A stretch of 51,889 nt of DNA from Bacteroidales bacterium UBA4293 (GTDB taxonomy: Bacteria > Bacteroidota > Bacteroidia > Bacteroidales > Bacteroidaceae). The notes beneath the pieces are model-generated. The model saw nothing but the letters and a program-made list of their open reading frames with translations. It was not told where the DNA came from and did not search any database. The DNA lies in assembly GCA_002395835.1 (NCBI GenBank), contig DGVD01000008.1:14621-66509 (forward strand), written 5' to 3'. Positions 9,041-18,095 of the stretch are shown here, one piece after another (the stretch's first letter is position 1; every line of letters starts with the position of its first letter). The translations under genes and the position numbers were made by a program.

Positions 9041-10081
9041 ATGAGTAATTTAATCATACCAGGAACATATAAATCGCTTGTCGATGTGGAACAGACAGAA
9101 TTGGCTATCAAGCAAATAAAAGATTTCTTTCAAGCCAATTTATCCACTGCACTACGTCTACGTCGTGTAACAGCCCCCCTTTTCGTCCTTAAAGGCCTAG
9201 GAATTAACGACGACTTGAATGGTGTTGAACGTGCCGTCAACTTTCCAGTAAAAGATTTAGGCGATGCCCATGCTGAGGTTGTACACTCCCTAGCCAAATG
9301 GAAACGTTTGGCACTGGCAGACTACAATATAGAGCCTGGCTATGGAATTTACACAGATATGAATGCAATCCGTGCCGATGAGGAATTAGATAATATCCAT
9401 TCATTATATGTAGACCAATGGGATTGGGAACGAGTAATCACGGCTAAAGATAGAAATATCAAGTTTTTGAAAAAAATTGTGCGTTCAATCTATGATGCCA
9501 TGCTCCGCACAGAATATCTAGTGAATGAGACCTACCCTCAAATTAAGCCGATTCTCCCGGATGAGATTCATTTCATTCATGCAGAAGAACTTTTTCAGAA
9601 ATATCCTAACCTTTCTCCAAAAGATAGAGAAGATGCTATCTGTAAGGAATATGGAGCTATTTTCATCATTGGAATCGGAGGTAAATTAAGCAATGGAAAA
9701 GAACACGATTTGCGTGCACCAGACTATGACGATTGGACTACGATAGGAGAAAATGGTCTTCCAGGTCTGAATGGCGACCTGCTAGTTTGGAACGACATAC
9801 TAGGGCATGCTCTAGAACTTTCTTCTATGGGTATACGAGTAGACAAAGAATCTCTAGTCCGCCAGTTGAAGGAGAAAGGTAAAGAAGATCGTTTGAACCT
9901 ATATTTCCATAAACGTCTTATGGAGGGGACACTGCCACTAAGCGTTGGCGGAGGTATAGGGCAGAGCCGTTTATGTATGTTCTTGCTCCGTAAGGCTCAC
10001 ATTGGTGAAATTCAGGCTAGCATTTGGCCTACTGATATGCGAAAAAAATGTAGAGAAGCAGGTTTTCCTTTAATTGGGTAA
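9041..10081 (+). CDS. asnA: Aspartate--ammonia ligase (asparagine synthetase A)
   Basis: Cytoplasmic ATP-dependent ligase making asparagine from aspartate and ammonia (346 aa; the class II aaRS-like AsnA family is about 330-345). Diagnostic segments: LGINDDLNGVERAVNFPVKD, AEVVHSLAKWKR, GYGIYTDMNAIR, the ATP-site region YGAIFIIGIGGKLSNGKEHDLRAPDYDDWT, and the C-terminal SVGGGIGQSRLCMFLL motif 3. Well-formed promoter upstream. Its terminator lies inside the 3' end of the convergent ung gene. Confidence 0.96.
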   Translation: MSNLIIPGTYKSLVDVEQTELAIKQIKDFFQANLSTALRLRRVTAPLFVLKGLGINDDLNGVERAVNFPVKDLGDAHAEVVHSLAKWKRLALADYNIEPGYGIYTDMNAIRADEELDNIHSLYVDQWDWERVITAKDRNIKFLKKIVRSIYDAMLRTEYLVNETYPQIKPILPDEIHFIHAEELFQKYPNLSPKDREDAICKEYGAIFIIGIGGKLSNGKEHDLRAPDYDDWTTIGENGLPGLNGDLLVWNDILGHALELSSMGIRVDKESLVRQLKEKGKEDRLNLYFHKRLMEGTLPLSVGGGIGQSRLCMFLLRKAHIGEIQASIWPTDMRKKCREAGFPLIG

Positions 10082-10099
10082 TATAAAAACTAATGCCAG

Positions 10100-10136
10100 A
10101 CGGGCTACCACTGAATAGGTGGTATCCCGTTTTTTT
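10100..10136 (+). terminator. asnA terminator overlapping the ung 3' end
   Basis: Stem ACGGG-TACCAC (10100-10111, one bulged C at 10105) with GTGGTA-CCCGT (10119-10130, bulged T at 10125), then a run of T to 10136. The hairpin spans the last codons and the stop of convergent ung (stop at 10105-10107). Confidence 0.8.
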
Positions 10137-10767
10137 GTAAGTAGGCATTAGCCTGACTAAAATGATGGTTACCAAAGAAACCACGGTAGGCGGATAAAGG
10201 AGACGGATGAGCTGAAGTCAGTACCAAATGCTTACTCCTGTCTATAATAGAACCTTTACGCTGGGCATAGCTCCCCCACAGAATAAACACAAGGTGCTCC
10301 TTATGATCATTCAATTGACGAATCACAGCATCGGTAAACTCTTCCCATCCTTTATTCTGATGACTGCCTGCTTGATGAGCACGGACCGTGAGTGTAGCAT
10401 TTAACAACAATACACCTTGTTCTGCCCAACGAGTCAAGTTCCCGCTAGTAGGCATTGGAGTACCTATGTCATCATGAATCTCCTTGAATATATTCTGTAG
10501 GGACGGTGGAAAAGGTACTCCATCATTCACAGAGAAACAAAGACCATGCGCCTGCCCTGGCTCATGATATGGATCCTGGCCTATAATGACAACGCGCACC
10601 TTGTCAAATGGACAAAGGTTAAAGGCATTGAAGATTAGCTTGCCTGGCGGATATACGGTTGTAGTGGCATATTCCTGGCGCACAAATGAGGTAACTCGCT
10701 CAAAATAGGGCTTTTCAAACTCATTTTCCAACTGGACCTTCCATCCACTTTCTATCTTGACATCCAT
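10105..10767 (-). CDS. ung: Uracil-DNA glycosylase
   Basis: Family 1 UDG (220 aa), removing uracil from DNA in base-excision repair. Key motifs are complete: the water-activating loop VVIIGQDPYHEPGQAHGLCFSV (catalytic Asp), the uracil-recognition Phe and Asn segments (SVNDG, LLLNATLTV), and the leucine/intercalation loop SAHPSPLSAYRGFFG with the catalytic His. It starts 15 bp after the lptD stop on the same strand and is probably cotranscribed with lptD. Confidence 0.96.
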   Translation of the reverse strand: MDVKIESGWKVQLENEFEKPYFERVTSFVRQEYATTTVYPPGKLIFNAFNLCPFDKVRVVIIGQDPYHEPGQAHGLCFSVNDGVPFPPSLQNIFKEIHDDIGTPMPTSGNLTRWAEQGVLLLNATLTVRAHQAGSHQNKGWEEFTDAVIRQLNDHKEHLVFILWGSYAQRKGSIIDRSKHLVLTSAHPSPLSAYRGFFGNHHFSQANAYLQKNGIPPIQW

Positions 10768-10782
10768 ACCATAATTGTTTGA

Positions 10783-13719
10783 TTAATACCACTGAACAGA
10801 ATTATTAGCTGCATTACGCTTGTCGTACTTCAAGGCATCTGCTAGTGTTCCAGCCGAAGCACGAATAGTGAAGTTGTATGAGGTATAGCCATATGAACTG
10901 AGTACTAAACCTCCCGACAGCTGGAAACAGTGCAAATCACGGCTTATATTGATTGTAGTGGTAGACATACGGTGATTCGTGAAATCATAACCACTAGTAT
11001 AACTACAATTCCAAGCGTTGGAAATCTTCAAAGTTCCTGAGAAATTGAACTGATGATTCAACTTATAAGGATAACGCATTCTCTTTTCATTAAACTTGGA
11101 ACGGACACGATCTTCAGACATGGTTACACTGTATGAAAGAGAAAGGGTCCATGGCATTTTGAACTTCATATAGCCATCTTCATCCAACTGAGCTGATTCA
11201 TTATGGCTGGCACCACGGCCAGTCCGCTGCCGGACAATTCCTTCTTCTTCCTCTTCTCCTTCATTTCCTTCTTCTTTCTTTTCCTCTTTATCTTTTTTCT
11301 TTCTAAAGAGATTCAGAACTTTTTCATTGTCCAATGTGTAGGAAAGATGTTGGCTCATGCCCTGGAATCGGCCGAACCTTCCATAACTATACTCTGTACG
11401 AGGACCTACATATACGTTGCCATCCTCATCTAGTTCGTAGGCATAGGTTGAGAACACCGCATTCATATTGAAGGTATAGTTCTTGGTCAGCTTCAAGCGT
11501 ACATTCATGGATAGGTCACTCCATGGCTGAACCTTGGCAGCCGTGTTGTAAGACATATTCATACTTAGTTCGTCTATCAAACTGACCTTCTTGATACCGG
11601 TTGAGTCTTTATCACTTTTGACCTTCATTTCCAAATTGTTCGACAAACCGAATGAAATGCTACCCGTTTTCCCGACACCGGGCACACCATATAGACCCAT
11701 GCTATAAGGAGAATAGGTCACAGTGGACACATTGCCATTCGCGTCCGTCTTCACATAGGTGTCATAATACCCATATCTGCTGGCAGAAAAATCAGGAGCA
11801 TAGCTATAGCTTATAGATGGAGTAATTACATGACGGATAGCCTGAATTTTATCCCCGAAAATCTTCCATGGCTTGTACATACCATAAATCTTGGTATTGG
11901 CAGATACCGCTACATTCCAGTTGTATACCTGATTGAAAGACGTTGTGGTGTCTCGCACTTCCACTTGATTTACCTCATCCCAAGAGCGCATTTCCTTCTG
12001 AGTATACCAGCGGGAAGTATAGTTGAATGATGGGGTGATATTGATGTATTTAAAAATGGTGAAAGATGCATTCACAGGAATATAGTGACGGAAACCGTTT
12101 CTCCAATCCTTAATCAGATTGGAATGTAAGATCTTATCTTCATCGGTACTGATACTATTACTCATCTGTCCTGTATAGCTAATTGCTATTTTTTCATACC
12201 ATCTCTCTTTGCCTACTGCACGCTTGCGCTTGAAAGGATTAAAACGAGCTAAAGTGATGTTTAGGTCTGGCAATGTCATAGTAATGCTGGAGTCTCGGGT
12301 CGATGTAGTTACATTGGCACTAGTAGACAAGGTCAAACCTATATCAGAGAATGTACGAGAATAGCTAATACTAGAAGTCTTTGTACTTTGAGCATATCGT
12401 GTAGGATCGTAAAGAGAAGACATGGATGTCTTGTCATAGGCTGATGTAGAATAATTCACACTGGCAGAGAATGTGCTGTTCGGACTAGCCTTGGTGTCCT
12501 GGGAATGACTCCATCGAATCATGAAACTCTTAGTCTTTGAGTAATCTGGGAAATATTTATCTCCAGTAACAAAGACCTGATAACTGGCATTAAAGCTACC
12601 TCTATAACGATATCGCTTATTGTAATTCGATGATGCAGAAAGTCCCCAGGAACCTTTTGTATAGATTTCACCTAAAAGAGTAAAGTCAATACGGTCACTG
12701 ATGGCAAAATAATAGCCACCTTCCCGAAGATAGAAACCACGAGTGTTATCATCTCCATAACTAGGCATAATGAAACCTGAGGAATAATTGCTGTTGGTAA
12801 ATGGGAAAAAGCCAAATGGCAAGGCTATAGGCAATGGAACATCCTCCACTACCAGCCAGGCCGGACCAAAGAACACCGACTTTTTAGGCCGGACTTTAGC
12901 CCTACTTAATGCCAGATAAAAATGTGGATGTTCTTCATCACAGGTGGTATAACGCCCCTTCTCCAGAAACATCTCATCCTCGGCATTCTTCTTACTTCTC
13001 TCAGCCGTCAGGAAACCTTCATCTTGTTGGGTATCTACATTAGTAATATAACCTTTACCTGTCTTGAAATTATAGCTCATGCTTTCAGACCGGTACTCAC
13101 TTTCTCCTTGCCGGAAGATAGGTTTTCCTGTCAGGGTTCCCGTAGAATCAGCCACTCCATTGGCACGTACGATATTACTGTCTAGGTTGATAGAAATAAG
13201 TTCAGACTGAAGTTCCATGTTCTGATATTTCACATTACCTTCACCATACATATAGATGTTGCCGGTATCCATGAAATACCAAATAGAGTCTTTCGCTTCA
13301 TACTGGACTGGCGCTTCTAAACCGTCCTTCTTCTTTCTGGCAGTATCCGAAGCCAATGAATCAGCAGGAAGGATTAATCCTCGTTCTGCCAAAACGGAAT
13401 CAGAAAATAAAGAATCTAAAGCTAATGTATCAACCAGTTCCGTTGGCATCTCCATATCGGGAAGAGAATCTCTCAACGCTTTTTCTGCAATTGCCTGGCG
13501 GATGGAATCCATGGGATTAGTATAATTCCGGCGCTGGCTATTTCGGGAAGGTCGGGCTTGCATACGCCGACGAACGGGCAAGGTGTCCTGAGGTATGGTA
13601 TCTGATACACCTTCTTTTATCTGAGTGGGCCGATACTGGTCGAGTATAAAACTACCCGTAGCCGCCTGAACAAGCAGCACCACCGACAAAAAAGAAAGTA
13701 TATAGAACAACCGTTTCAT
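10783..13719 (-). CDS. lptD: Outer-membrane LPS assembly protein LptD (OstA family)
   Basis: Large outer-membrane protein (978 aa) that inserts LPS or lipooligosaccharide into the outer leaflet. Signal peptide at residues 1-20. After a low-complexity linker, residues about 150-260 form the periplasmic OstA/LptA-like jellyroll (DTGNIYMYGEGNVKYQNMEL...). The remainder is a beta-barrel rich in alternating aromatic strands. A highly charged insertion of K and E at about residues 803-832 probably forms a surface or periplasmic loop. No LptE partner is nearby. The -7 box at 13728-13735 lies only 8 bp from the ATG, suggesting a leaderless or nearly leaderless message. Confidence 0.9.
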   Translation of the reverse strand: MKRLFYILSFLSVVLLVQAATGSFILDQYRPTQIKEGVSDTIPQDTLPVRRRMQARPSRNSQRRNYTNPMDSIRQAIAEKALRDSLPDMEMPTELVDTLALDSLFSDSVLAERGLILPADSLASDTARKKKDGLEAPVQYEAKDSIWYFMDTGNIYMYGEGNVKYQNMELQSELISINLDSNIVRANGVADSTGTLTGKPIFRQGESEYRSESMSYNFKTGKGYITNVDTQQDEGFLTAERSKKNAEDEMFLEKGRYTTCDEEHPHFYLALSRAKVRPKKSVFFGPAWLVVEDVPLPIALPFGFFPFTNSNYSSGFIMPSYGDDNTRGFYLREGGYYFAISDRIDFTLLGEIYTKGSWGLSASSNYNKRYRYRGSFNASYQVFVTGDKYFPDYSKTKSFMIRWSHSQDTKASPNSTFSASVNYSTSAYDKTSMSSLYDPTRYAQSTKTSSISYSRTFSDIGLTLSTSANVTTSTRDSSITMTLPDLNITLARFNPFKRKRAVGKERWYEKIAISYTGQMSNSISTDEDKILHSNLIKDWRNGFRHYIPVNASFTIFKYINITPSFNYTSRWYTQKEMRSWDEVNQVEVRDTTTSFNQVYNWNVAVSANTKIYGMYKPWKIFGDKIQAIRHVITPSISYSYAPDFSASRYGYYDTYVKTDANGNVSTVTYSPYSMGLYGVPGVGKTGSISFGLSNNLEMKVKSDKDSTGIKKVSLIDELSMNMSYNTAAKVQPWSDLSMNVRLKLTKNYTFNMNAVFSTYAYELDEDGNVYVGPRTEYSYGRFGRFQGMSQHLSYTLDNEKVLNLFRKKKDKEEKKEEGNEGEEEEEGIVRQRTGRGASHNESAQLDEDGYMKFKMPWTLSLSYSVTMSEDRVRSKFNEKRMRYPYKLNHQFNFSGTLKISNAWNCSYTSGYDFTNHRMSTTTINISRDLHCFQLSGGLVLSSYGYTSYNFTIRASAGTLADALKYDKRNAANNSVQWY

Positions 13720-13727
13720 TCAAACTG

Positions 13728-13735
13728 CAAAATTA
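13728..13735 (-). promoter_or_regulatory. lptD promoter -7 box, almost touching the start codon
   Basis: TAATTTTG on the minus strand. With initiation about 7 nt downstream, the transcript would begin within 1-3 nt of the lptD ATG at 13719. Confidence 0.5.
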
Positions 13736-13794
13736 CATTTTTAACCTTAATTATCCCCCATAAATGGATATAAAAAAGATTTTTTTAAGAATTA

Positions 13795-14334
13795 TCAACC
13801 AAATCGACGCAGCCAGTTCCGAAATCTTTCCACTCCTTCAGGGCCAAATTTGGTCAAACTCTGGATAGCCTGCTCTGGTGTTTTTTCCTGTTCAGGACGA
13901 GTTTTTGAAAAGAATTTGTCGGCATAACAAATAACTTGCTCTTCCATAGATACAGGCATAAGTTCCCGATGGGGCACCGGCAAATGCTGTTCCTCAATCT
14001 GCTTCAAGGTTAAACCAGCTCCTGTATGTCGCTCACAAACCAGTGCATGACGGGGCCATCCCTCCTGACGGAGAATTTCAGCACCTATACTTCCATGACA
14101 GATATACGGTTCTGTCCCAAAGCACTGGATACCAGGTGCATTGGTACGGAAAATGCCTAAATCATGAAGCATAGAAGCTTCCTCTAAAAACGCTTTGTCT
14201 AAGTGAAGTTCAGGATGTTTCTTGGCTACTTCCAATGCTTTATCTGCCACTTTGCGCGAATGAACCATCAAAATTCGCTTTAATTCGTTGTCTTCTGGAT
14301 AGTATTTATTGATGATCTGCTGATAATCTCTCAT
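13795..14334 (-). CDS. HD-domain hydrolase
   Basis: Soluble HD-superfamily phosphohydrolase of 179 aa. Metal-ligand motifs: H in VHSRKVADKAL, the HD pair in EEASMLHDLGIF, H in YICHGSIGAEILRQEGWP, and a C-terminal Asp in VICYADKFFSK. Such small HD proteins are often annotated as nucleotide phosphohydrolases; the substrate is unknown. I chose the ATG at 14334 rather than an upstream ATG at 14439 because the extension is low-quality, covers a TATTTTTG -7 box (14367-14374) and would overlap the divergent promoter region. Confidence 0.8.
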   Translation of the reverse strand: MRDYQQIINKYYPEDNELKRILMVHSRKVADKALEVAKKHPELHLDKAFLEEASMLHDLGIFRTNAPGIQCFGTEPYICHGSIGAEILRQEGWPRHALVCERHTGAGLTLKQIEEQHLPVPHRELMPVSMEEQVICYADKFFSKTRPEQEKTPEQAIQSLTKFGPEGVERFRNWLRRFG

Positions 14335-14366
14335 GATACAATCTATCTTTACCGATAATTTTTGTG

Positions 14367-14426
14367 CAAAAATACACCATTTCCTACAGAATGTACATTT
14401 TGAAAGGGAGATTTTAAGTATATTTG
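14367..14426. promoter_or_regulatory. Divergent promoters of the HD hydrolase and the symporter
   Basis: Minus strand: TATTTTTG at 14367-14374 (HD gene). Plus strand: TTTG at 14399-14402 and TATATTTG at 14419-14426 (symporter gene; the spacer of 16 bp is short). Confidence 0.5.
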
Positions 14427-14457
14427 CAAACAGAAACATAAAATTAGTAAAAAAAAC

Positions 14458-15621
14458 ATGAAACGATTTGGACTATTACCCAAAATTTTAATAGCCATCG
14501 CTTTAGGCATTATTTGCGGCATTTGGCTTCCTACGGGTGCCGTACGGATATTCAGTACGTTCAACTCTATTTTTGGCGAGTTCCTAAGTTTCATGATTCC
14601 TTTGATTATTTTAGGTCTTGTGGCTCCTGCCATAGCTGAAATAGGCAAAGAGGCAGGAAAACTCCTACTTCAAACCGTTATATTAGCTTATGGATTCACC
14701 CTTTTGGCTGGTATTTTGTCCTATGGAGTCAGTGTTACGTCTTTTCCTTCGTTTATTGATACTCGTGTAGATTTTGATGTTCAGAGCCAAGCCGTAACGC
14801 CTGAACCTTTCTTTACGATCTCCATGCCTCCAGTGATGAGCGTAATGACAGCTCTCATCCTTGCTTTCACTTTAGGCCTAGGGATGGCATATATTAACAG
14901 TACCAAGCTTCAAGAAGTCTTCCAAGAATTTAAGGAAATTATCATTAACACCATTGAGTCTTTAATCATCCCCTTACTGCCAATTTATATCTTTGGCATA
15001 TTCCTAAGTATGACAGCCACAGGTGAAGTTTTCCGTGTGCTGAAAGTTTTTGCTGGTATCATCGGCATTATTTTCCTGCTCCATATTTTTTGGCTTCTTT
15101 TTCTATATGTCATAGCTGGAAGTATAGCAAGAAAAAATCCATTGCGATTGTTGAAAAATATGTTACCTGCCTATTTCACGGCATTGGGCACACAAAGTAG
15201 TGCAGCCACTATACCTGTTACTTTGGAGCAGACACGTAAGAATGGGGTTTCAGAGGGTATTGCCGGTTTTGTTATCCCTCTTTGTGCCACCATCCACCTT
15301 TCCGGTAGTATGTTAAAGATTGTGGCTTGCGCAGTGGCACTTATGATGATGCAAGGTATACCTTACGGTTTTAACCTGTTCGTGGGTTTCATCTTTATGC
15401 TAGGAATTACTATGGTTGCCGCACCTGGTGTACCGGGTGGTGCCATCATGGCTGCTTTAGGTGTTCTAGCTTCTATGCTAGGGTTTGGTGAAACAGACCA
15501 AGCATTGATGATTGCTCTTTACATAGCCATGGATAGCTTTGGTACAGCATGCAATGTCACTGGCGATGGAGCCATCGCACTGATAATAGATAAATTTACA
15601 CAAAAAAAGACGATAAAATAG
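14458..15621 (+). CDS. Dicarboxylate/amino acid:cation symporter (SLC1/DAACS family)
   Basis: Inner-membrane secondary transporter (387 aa) of the glutamate-transporter fold with eight TM helices and two re-entrant hairpins. HP1 serine-rich motif TQSSAATIPVT, the TM7 region HLSGSMLKIVACAV, HP2 GVPGGAIMAALG, and the TM8 substrate-binding segment DSFGTACNVTGDGA are all present, so it should be functional. Family substrates are glutamate, aspartate, C4-dicarboxylates, serine or threonine; I cannot assign one. Single gene. Confidence 0.9.
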   Translation: MKRFGLLPKILIAIALGIICGIWLPTGAVRIFSTFNSIFGEFLSFMIPLIILGLVAPAIAEIGKEAGKLLLQTVILAYGFTLLAGILSYGVSVTSFPSFIDTRVDFDVQSQAVTPEPFFTISMPPVMSVMTALILAFTLGLGMAYINSTKLQEVFQEFKEIIINTIESLIIPLLPIYIFGIFLSMTATGEVFRVLKVFAGIIGIIFLLHIFWLLFLYVIAGSIARKNPLRLLKNMLPAYFTALGTQSSAATIPVTLEQTRKNGVSEGIAGFVIPLCATIHLSGSMLKIVACAVALMMMQGIPYGFNLFVGFIFMLGITMVAAPGVPGGAIMAALGVLASMLGFGETDQALMIALYIAMDSFGTACNVTGDGAIALIIDKFTQKKTIK

Positions 15622-15657
15622 TAGGATAAAGGTTATGTCCTTTTATAAAAAAATACG

Positions 15658-15665
15658 TACTTTTG
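15658..15665 (+). promoter_or_regulatory. Amidase/MCE operon promoter -7 box
   Basis: TACTTTTG, 15 bp before the ATG at 15681. It contains the TTG that could otherwise be read as an upstream start, which decides in favour of the ATG. Confidence 0.6.
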
Positions 15666-15680
15666 CAATCAGTTAAAAAA

Positions 15681-16853
15681 ATGAGAAAGAAAATCCTCTA
15701 TATTATCGTATTCTTAGTCGGTCTTTTCTTACCGGCTACCATACTGGCTGAACCTCCTGCAAAAAAATTTGTAGTGGTGATTGACGCTGGTCATGGTGCT
15801 CATGATGCTGGCGCCGTGAACCGGAGACTCAAGATTAAGGAAAAAGACATAAACCTCAAGACTGCACTTAAACTGGGAGAAATGATAGAAAAGAATTGCC
15901 CCGATGTAAAAGTAGTCTATACCCGTAAAAAAGATGTTTTTGTAGAATTGCACCGCAGAGCCCAGATTGCCAATAATGCGAAAGCAGATCTATTCATTTC
16001 CATCCATACCAACTCCGTAGCGAAAGGAACGGTTCGAGGTGCCGAGACTTACACACTGGGTATGGCACGGGCAGAAGAGAATCTAGCCGTGGCAAAAAGG
16101 GAAAATGAGGTAATTCTCTTGGAGAGTAACTATCAGACTACCTACAAAGGATTTAACCCGAATTCTTCTGAAAGCTACATTATCTTTGAATTCATGCAAG
16201 ATGCCAACATGAGCCAAAGTGTAAGTTTCGCTAAAAAAGTACAGAGCCAATTTAGAAACAACTCCAAACGGATCGACAAAGGTGTTAAGCAGGCTGGATT
16301 CCTGGTGCTGCGTGAAACTTCCATGCCAAGCGTGCTCATTGAATTAGGATTTATTTCTACAGACGATGAAGCTCAGTACCTCATTTCAGAGAAAGGTTCC
16401 TCCTCTATGGCTCAAAGCATCTATCGGGCATTTGTCTCTTACAAGAACGGCAGATCTAATGAACATTCACCTGCTACTCCTGCCGTGGTGGAACCAGAAC
16501 CAGAGCCAGAACCAGAACCATCACAGCCTGAAGTAGAAAAGCCTGCCACACCTGCACCAGCTACTGCGCCAGCCACTCAAGAAGCACCAGTCTTCAAAAT
16601 TCAGATTCTTACTTCCGACAGGCCTCTGAAAAATGGTGATGCTCGATTCAAAGGATTGAAAAACATTGAAAACTATAAGGAAGGCAATATCTACAAATAC
16701 ACTTATGCAGCCTCAACGAATTACAATGAGGTGCTAAGGAAAAAGAAAGAAATTACATCCAAATTTAAGGACTGCTTCATCATTGCGTTTAGAAATGGAG
16801 TGAAGATGGATGTAAATGAGGCCATCCGGTTATATAAGACAAACAAAAAATAG
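15681..16853 (+). CDS. N-acetylmuramoyl-L-alanine amidase with C-terminal SPOR-like domain
   Basis: Exported peptidoglycan amidase (390 aa from the ATG at 15681) that cleaves the MurNAc-L-Ala bond during cell separation. Signal peptide at 1-24. The Amidase_3 domain (about 30-250) has zinc ligands and catalytic residues visible in VVIDAGHGAHDAGA, LFISIHTNSV and SVLIELGFISTDDEA. A Pro/Glu-rich spacer (EP repeats) follows, then a SPOR-like domain (about 305-390) likely to target denuded septal glycan. The MCE gene starts 6 bp downstream. A TTG six codons upstream is rejected because it lies in the -7 box. Confidence 0.9.
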   Translation: MRKKILYIIVFLVGLFLPATILAEPPAKKFVVVIDAGHGAHDAGAVNRRLKIKEKDINLKTALKLGEMIEKNCPDVKVVYTRKKDVFVELHRRAQIANNAKADLFISIHTNSVAKGTVRGAETYTLGMARAEENLAVAKRENEVILLESNYQTTYKGFNPNSSESYIIFEFMQDANMSQSVSFAKKVQSQFRNNSKRIDKGVKQAGFLVLRETSMPSVLIELGFISTDDEAQYLISEKGSSSMAQSIYRAFVSYKNGRSNEHSPATPAVVEPEPEPEPEPSQPEVEKPATPAPATAPATQEAPVFKIQILTSDRPLKNGDARFKGLKNIENYKEGNIYKYTYAASTNYNEVLRKKKEITSKFKDCFIIAFRNGVKMDVNEAIRLYKTNKK

Positions 16854-16859
16854 CATAAT

Positions 16860-17768
16860 ATGAAAAGATTTTCCAAAGAGATTGCATTGGGTCTTGCAGG
16901 AATCCTGACCATAGGTATACTATACTATGGCATCAGTTTTCTAAAGGGTCTTAACATGTTTACCACAAACAATGTCTATTATGTAGCATTTGATGATATT
17001 AACGGTTTAAGCAAATCAAGCCCTGTATATGCTGATGGCTATAGTATTGGTGTGGTTAGCGACATTAATTATGACTACAAAAAAGGAGGTGTCTTTGTTC
17101 AAATAGATGTAGACAAAGACCTGAGAATTCCAGCTGGGAGTACGGCCGAACTGGAGAAAGAAATGCTTGGAACATTAAAATTGCATATCCTGTTGGCTAA
17201 TAATCCTCGTGAAAAGGTTCATCCTGGTGACACTATCCCTGGAACATCTAATAGCGGCTTACTCAAAAGTGTAGACGAAATCATACCTAAACTTGACAAC
17301 ATGTTTACCAAGATGGATTCCATCCTGGTATCGGTAAATGCCCTTCTTAGCGACCCTAGTATTAAGAGTTTACTTGGAAACACAGAAAAGATGACGGCCA
17401 ATCTTGCCCAAGCTACAGCAAAATTAAACCAGTTGCTAGGGAACGACATGCCTAAATTTACCCACAAGTTGGACTACGCACTGGCCAATGTAGATACCCT
17501 GACCTATCAGTTGAATGACAAGGTAGCTCAGCTGGATGTGGAACGCCTGATGACTCAAGTGAACGGAACGCTTAGCAATGTGGAAACGTTAAGTAAAAAA
17601 ATGACTAGCAACGATAATACCATCGGTTTGCTGCTCAACGATCCGTCCTTATATTATAATCTGAATACCACGGTCACCAATGCCTCTAGTTTGCTTGACG
17701 ACTTGCAGAATCACCCAAAGAGATACGTACATTTTTCTTTGTTTGGAAAAAAAGACAAAAAGAAGTAA
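16860..17768 (+). CDS. MlaD/MCE-domain lipid-transport protein
   Basis: Membrane-anchored periplasmic protein (302 aa) with an N-terminal TM helix (about 8-28) and one MCE domain (about 38-115: VYYVAFDDINGLSKSSPVYADGYSIGVV...), followed by a long helical, probably coiled-coil region to the end. MCE proteins form rings that bind lipids between the membranes; in Mla systems they work with MlaE and MlaF, which are not in this window. Its position 6 bp after the amidase gene is a known Bacteroidota arrangement, and the two should be cotranscribed. Confidence 0.88.
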   Translation: MKRFSKEIALGLAGILTIGILYYGISFLKGLNMFTTNNVYYVAFDDINGLSKSSPVYADGYSIGVVSDINYDYKKGGVFVQIDVDKDLRIPAGSTAELEKEMLGTLKLHILLANNPREKVHPGDTIPGTSNSGLLKSVDEIIPKLDNMFTKMDSILVSVNALLSDPSIKSLLGNTEKMTANLAQATAKLNQLLGNDMPKFTHKLDYALANVDTLTYQLNDKVAQLDVERLMTQVNGTLSNVETLSKKMTSNDNTIGLLLNDPSLYYNLNTTVTNASSLLDDLQNHPKRYVHFSLFGKKDKKK

Positions 17769-17792
17769 TTTAGATTAATTCCAAATAGAAGT

Positions 17793-17862
17793 AGAGACTC
17801 ATTTTTATTTTTTGGCAGTACTAACTCCCTGAAAATTAAAGTCAAAATGAGTCTCTCCTATT
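17793..17862 (+). terminator. Long-loop inverted repeat after the MCE gene, possible terminator
   Basis: Perfect 13-bp inverted repeat AGAGACTCATTTT (17793-17805) and AAAATGAGTCTCT (17844-17856), 38-nt loop, followed by CCTATTTTT. It is the only structured element of note in the 327-bp gap before dnaA apart from a small palindrome CTTGCA-TTTT-TGCAAG at 17922-17937. It may terminate the amidase/MCE transcript, but the loop is unusually long. Confidence 0.5.
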
Positions 17863-18028
17863 TTTCATACAAATTTACATGTGCACGCACCCAGAATCCA
17901 CAAGTGCCTAAACTATAGACTCTTGCATTTTTGCAAGTTATTTGGATTTATAGCAATTTTAGCGCTTTATATAAGGAACTGAAATTCAAACCGATAAAAA
18001 AATATCGAAAACTCCAAATAAAAATCGA

Positions 18029-18060
18029 TTTGTTTTTTAAAAAAAACTTTTCGAACTTTG
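18029..18060 (+). promoter_or_regulatory. dnaA promoter
   Basis: TTTG at 18029-18032, 20-bp spacer, GAACTTTG at 18053-18060 (one mismatch from TAnnTTTG), 35 bp before the chosen dnaA ATG. No cluster of DnaA boxes is visible here, so I do not call oriC. Confidence 0.5.
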
Positions 18061-18095
18061 CATTCCCGGTAAAAAACGAGAATTTACTTTTCATA

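Noticed and set aside
14335..14439. Longer N-terminus of the HD hydrolase
   Set aside because: It would cross its own -7 box at 14367-14374 and the divergent symporter promoter region.
15663..15680. TTG start for the amidase
   Set aside because: The TTG is part of the TACTTTTG -7 box, and the signal peptide begins at the ATG at 15681.
17931..18095. 55-codon N-terminal extension of DnaA
   Set aside because: The stretch is AT-rich, contains the probable promoter, and DnaA domain I begins right after the ATG at 18096.
17769..18095. oriC next to dnaA
   Set aside because: Only degenerate DnaA-box-like strings were seen, such as one near 17895; no cluster.
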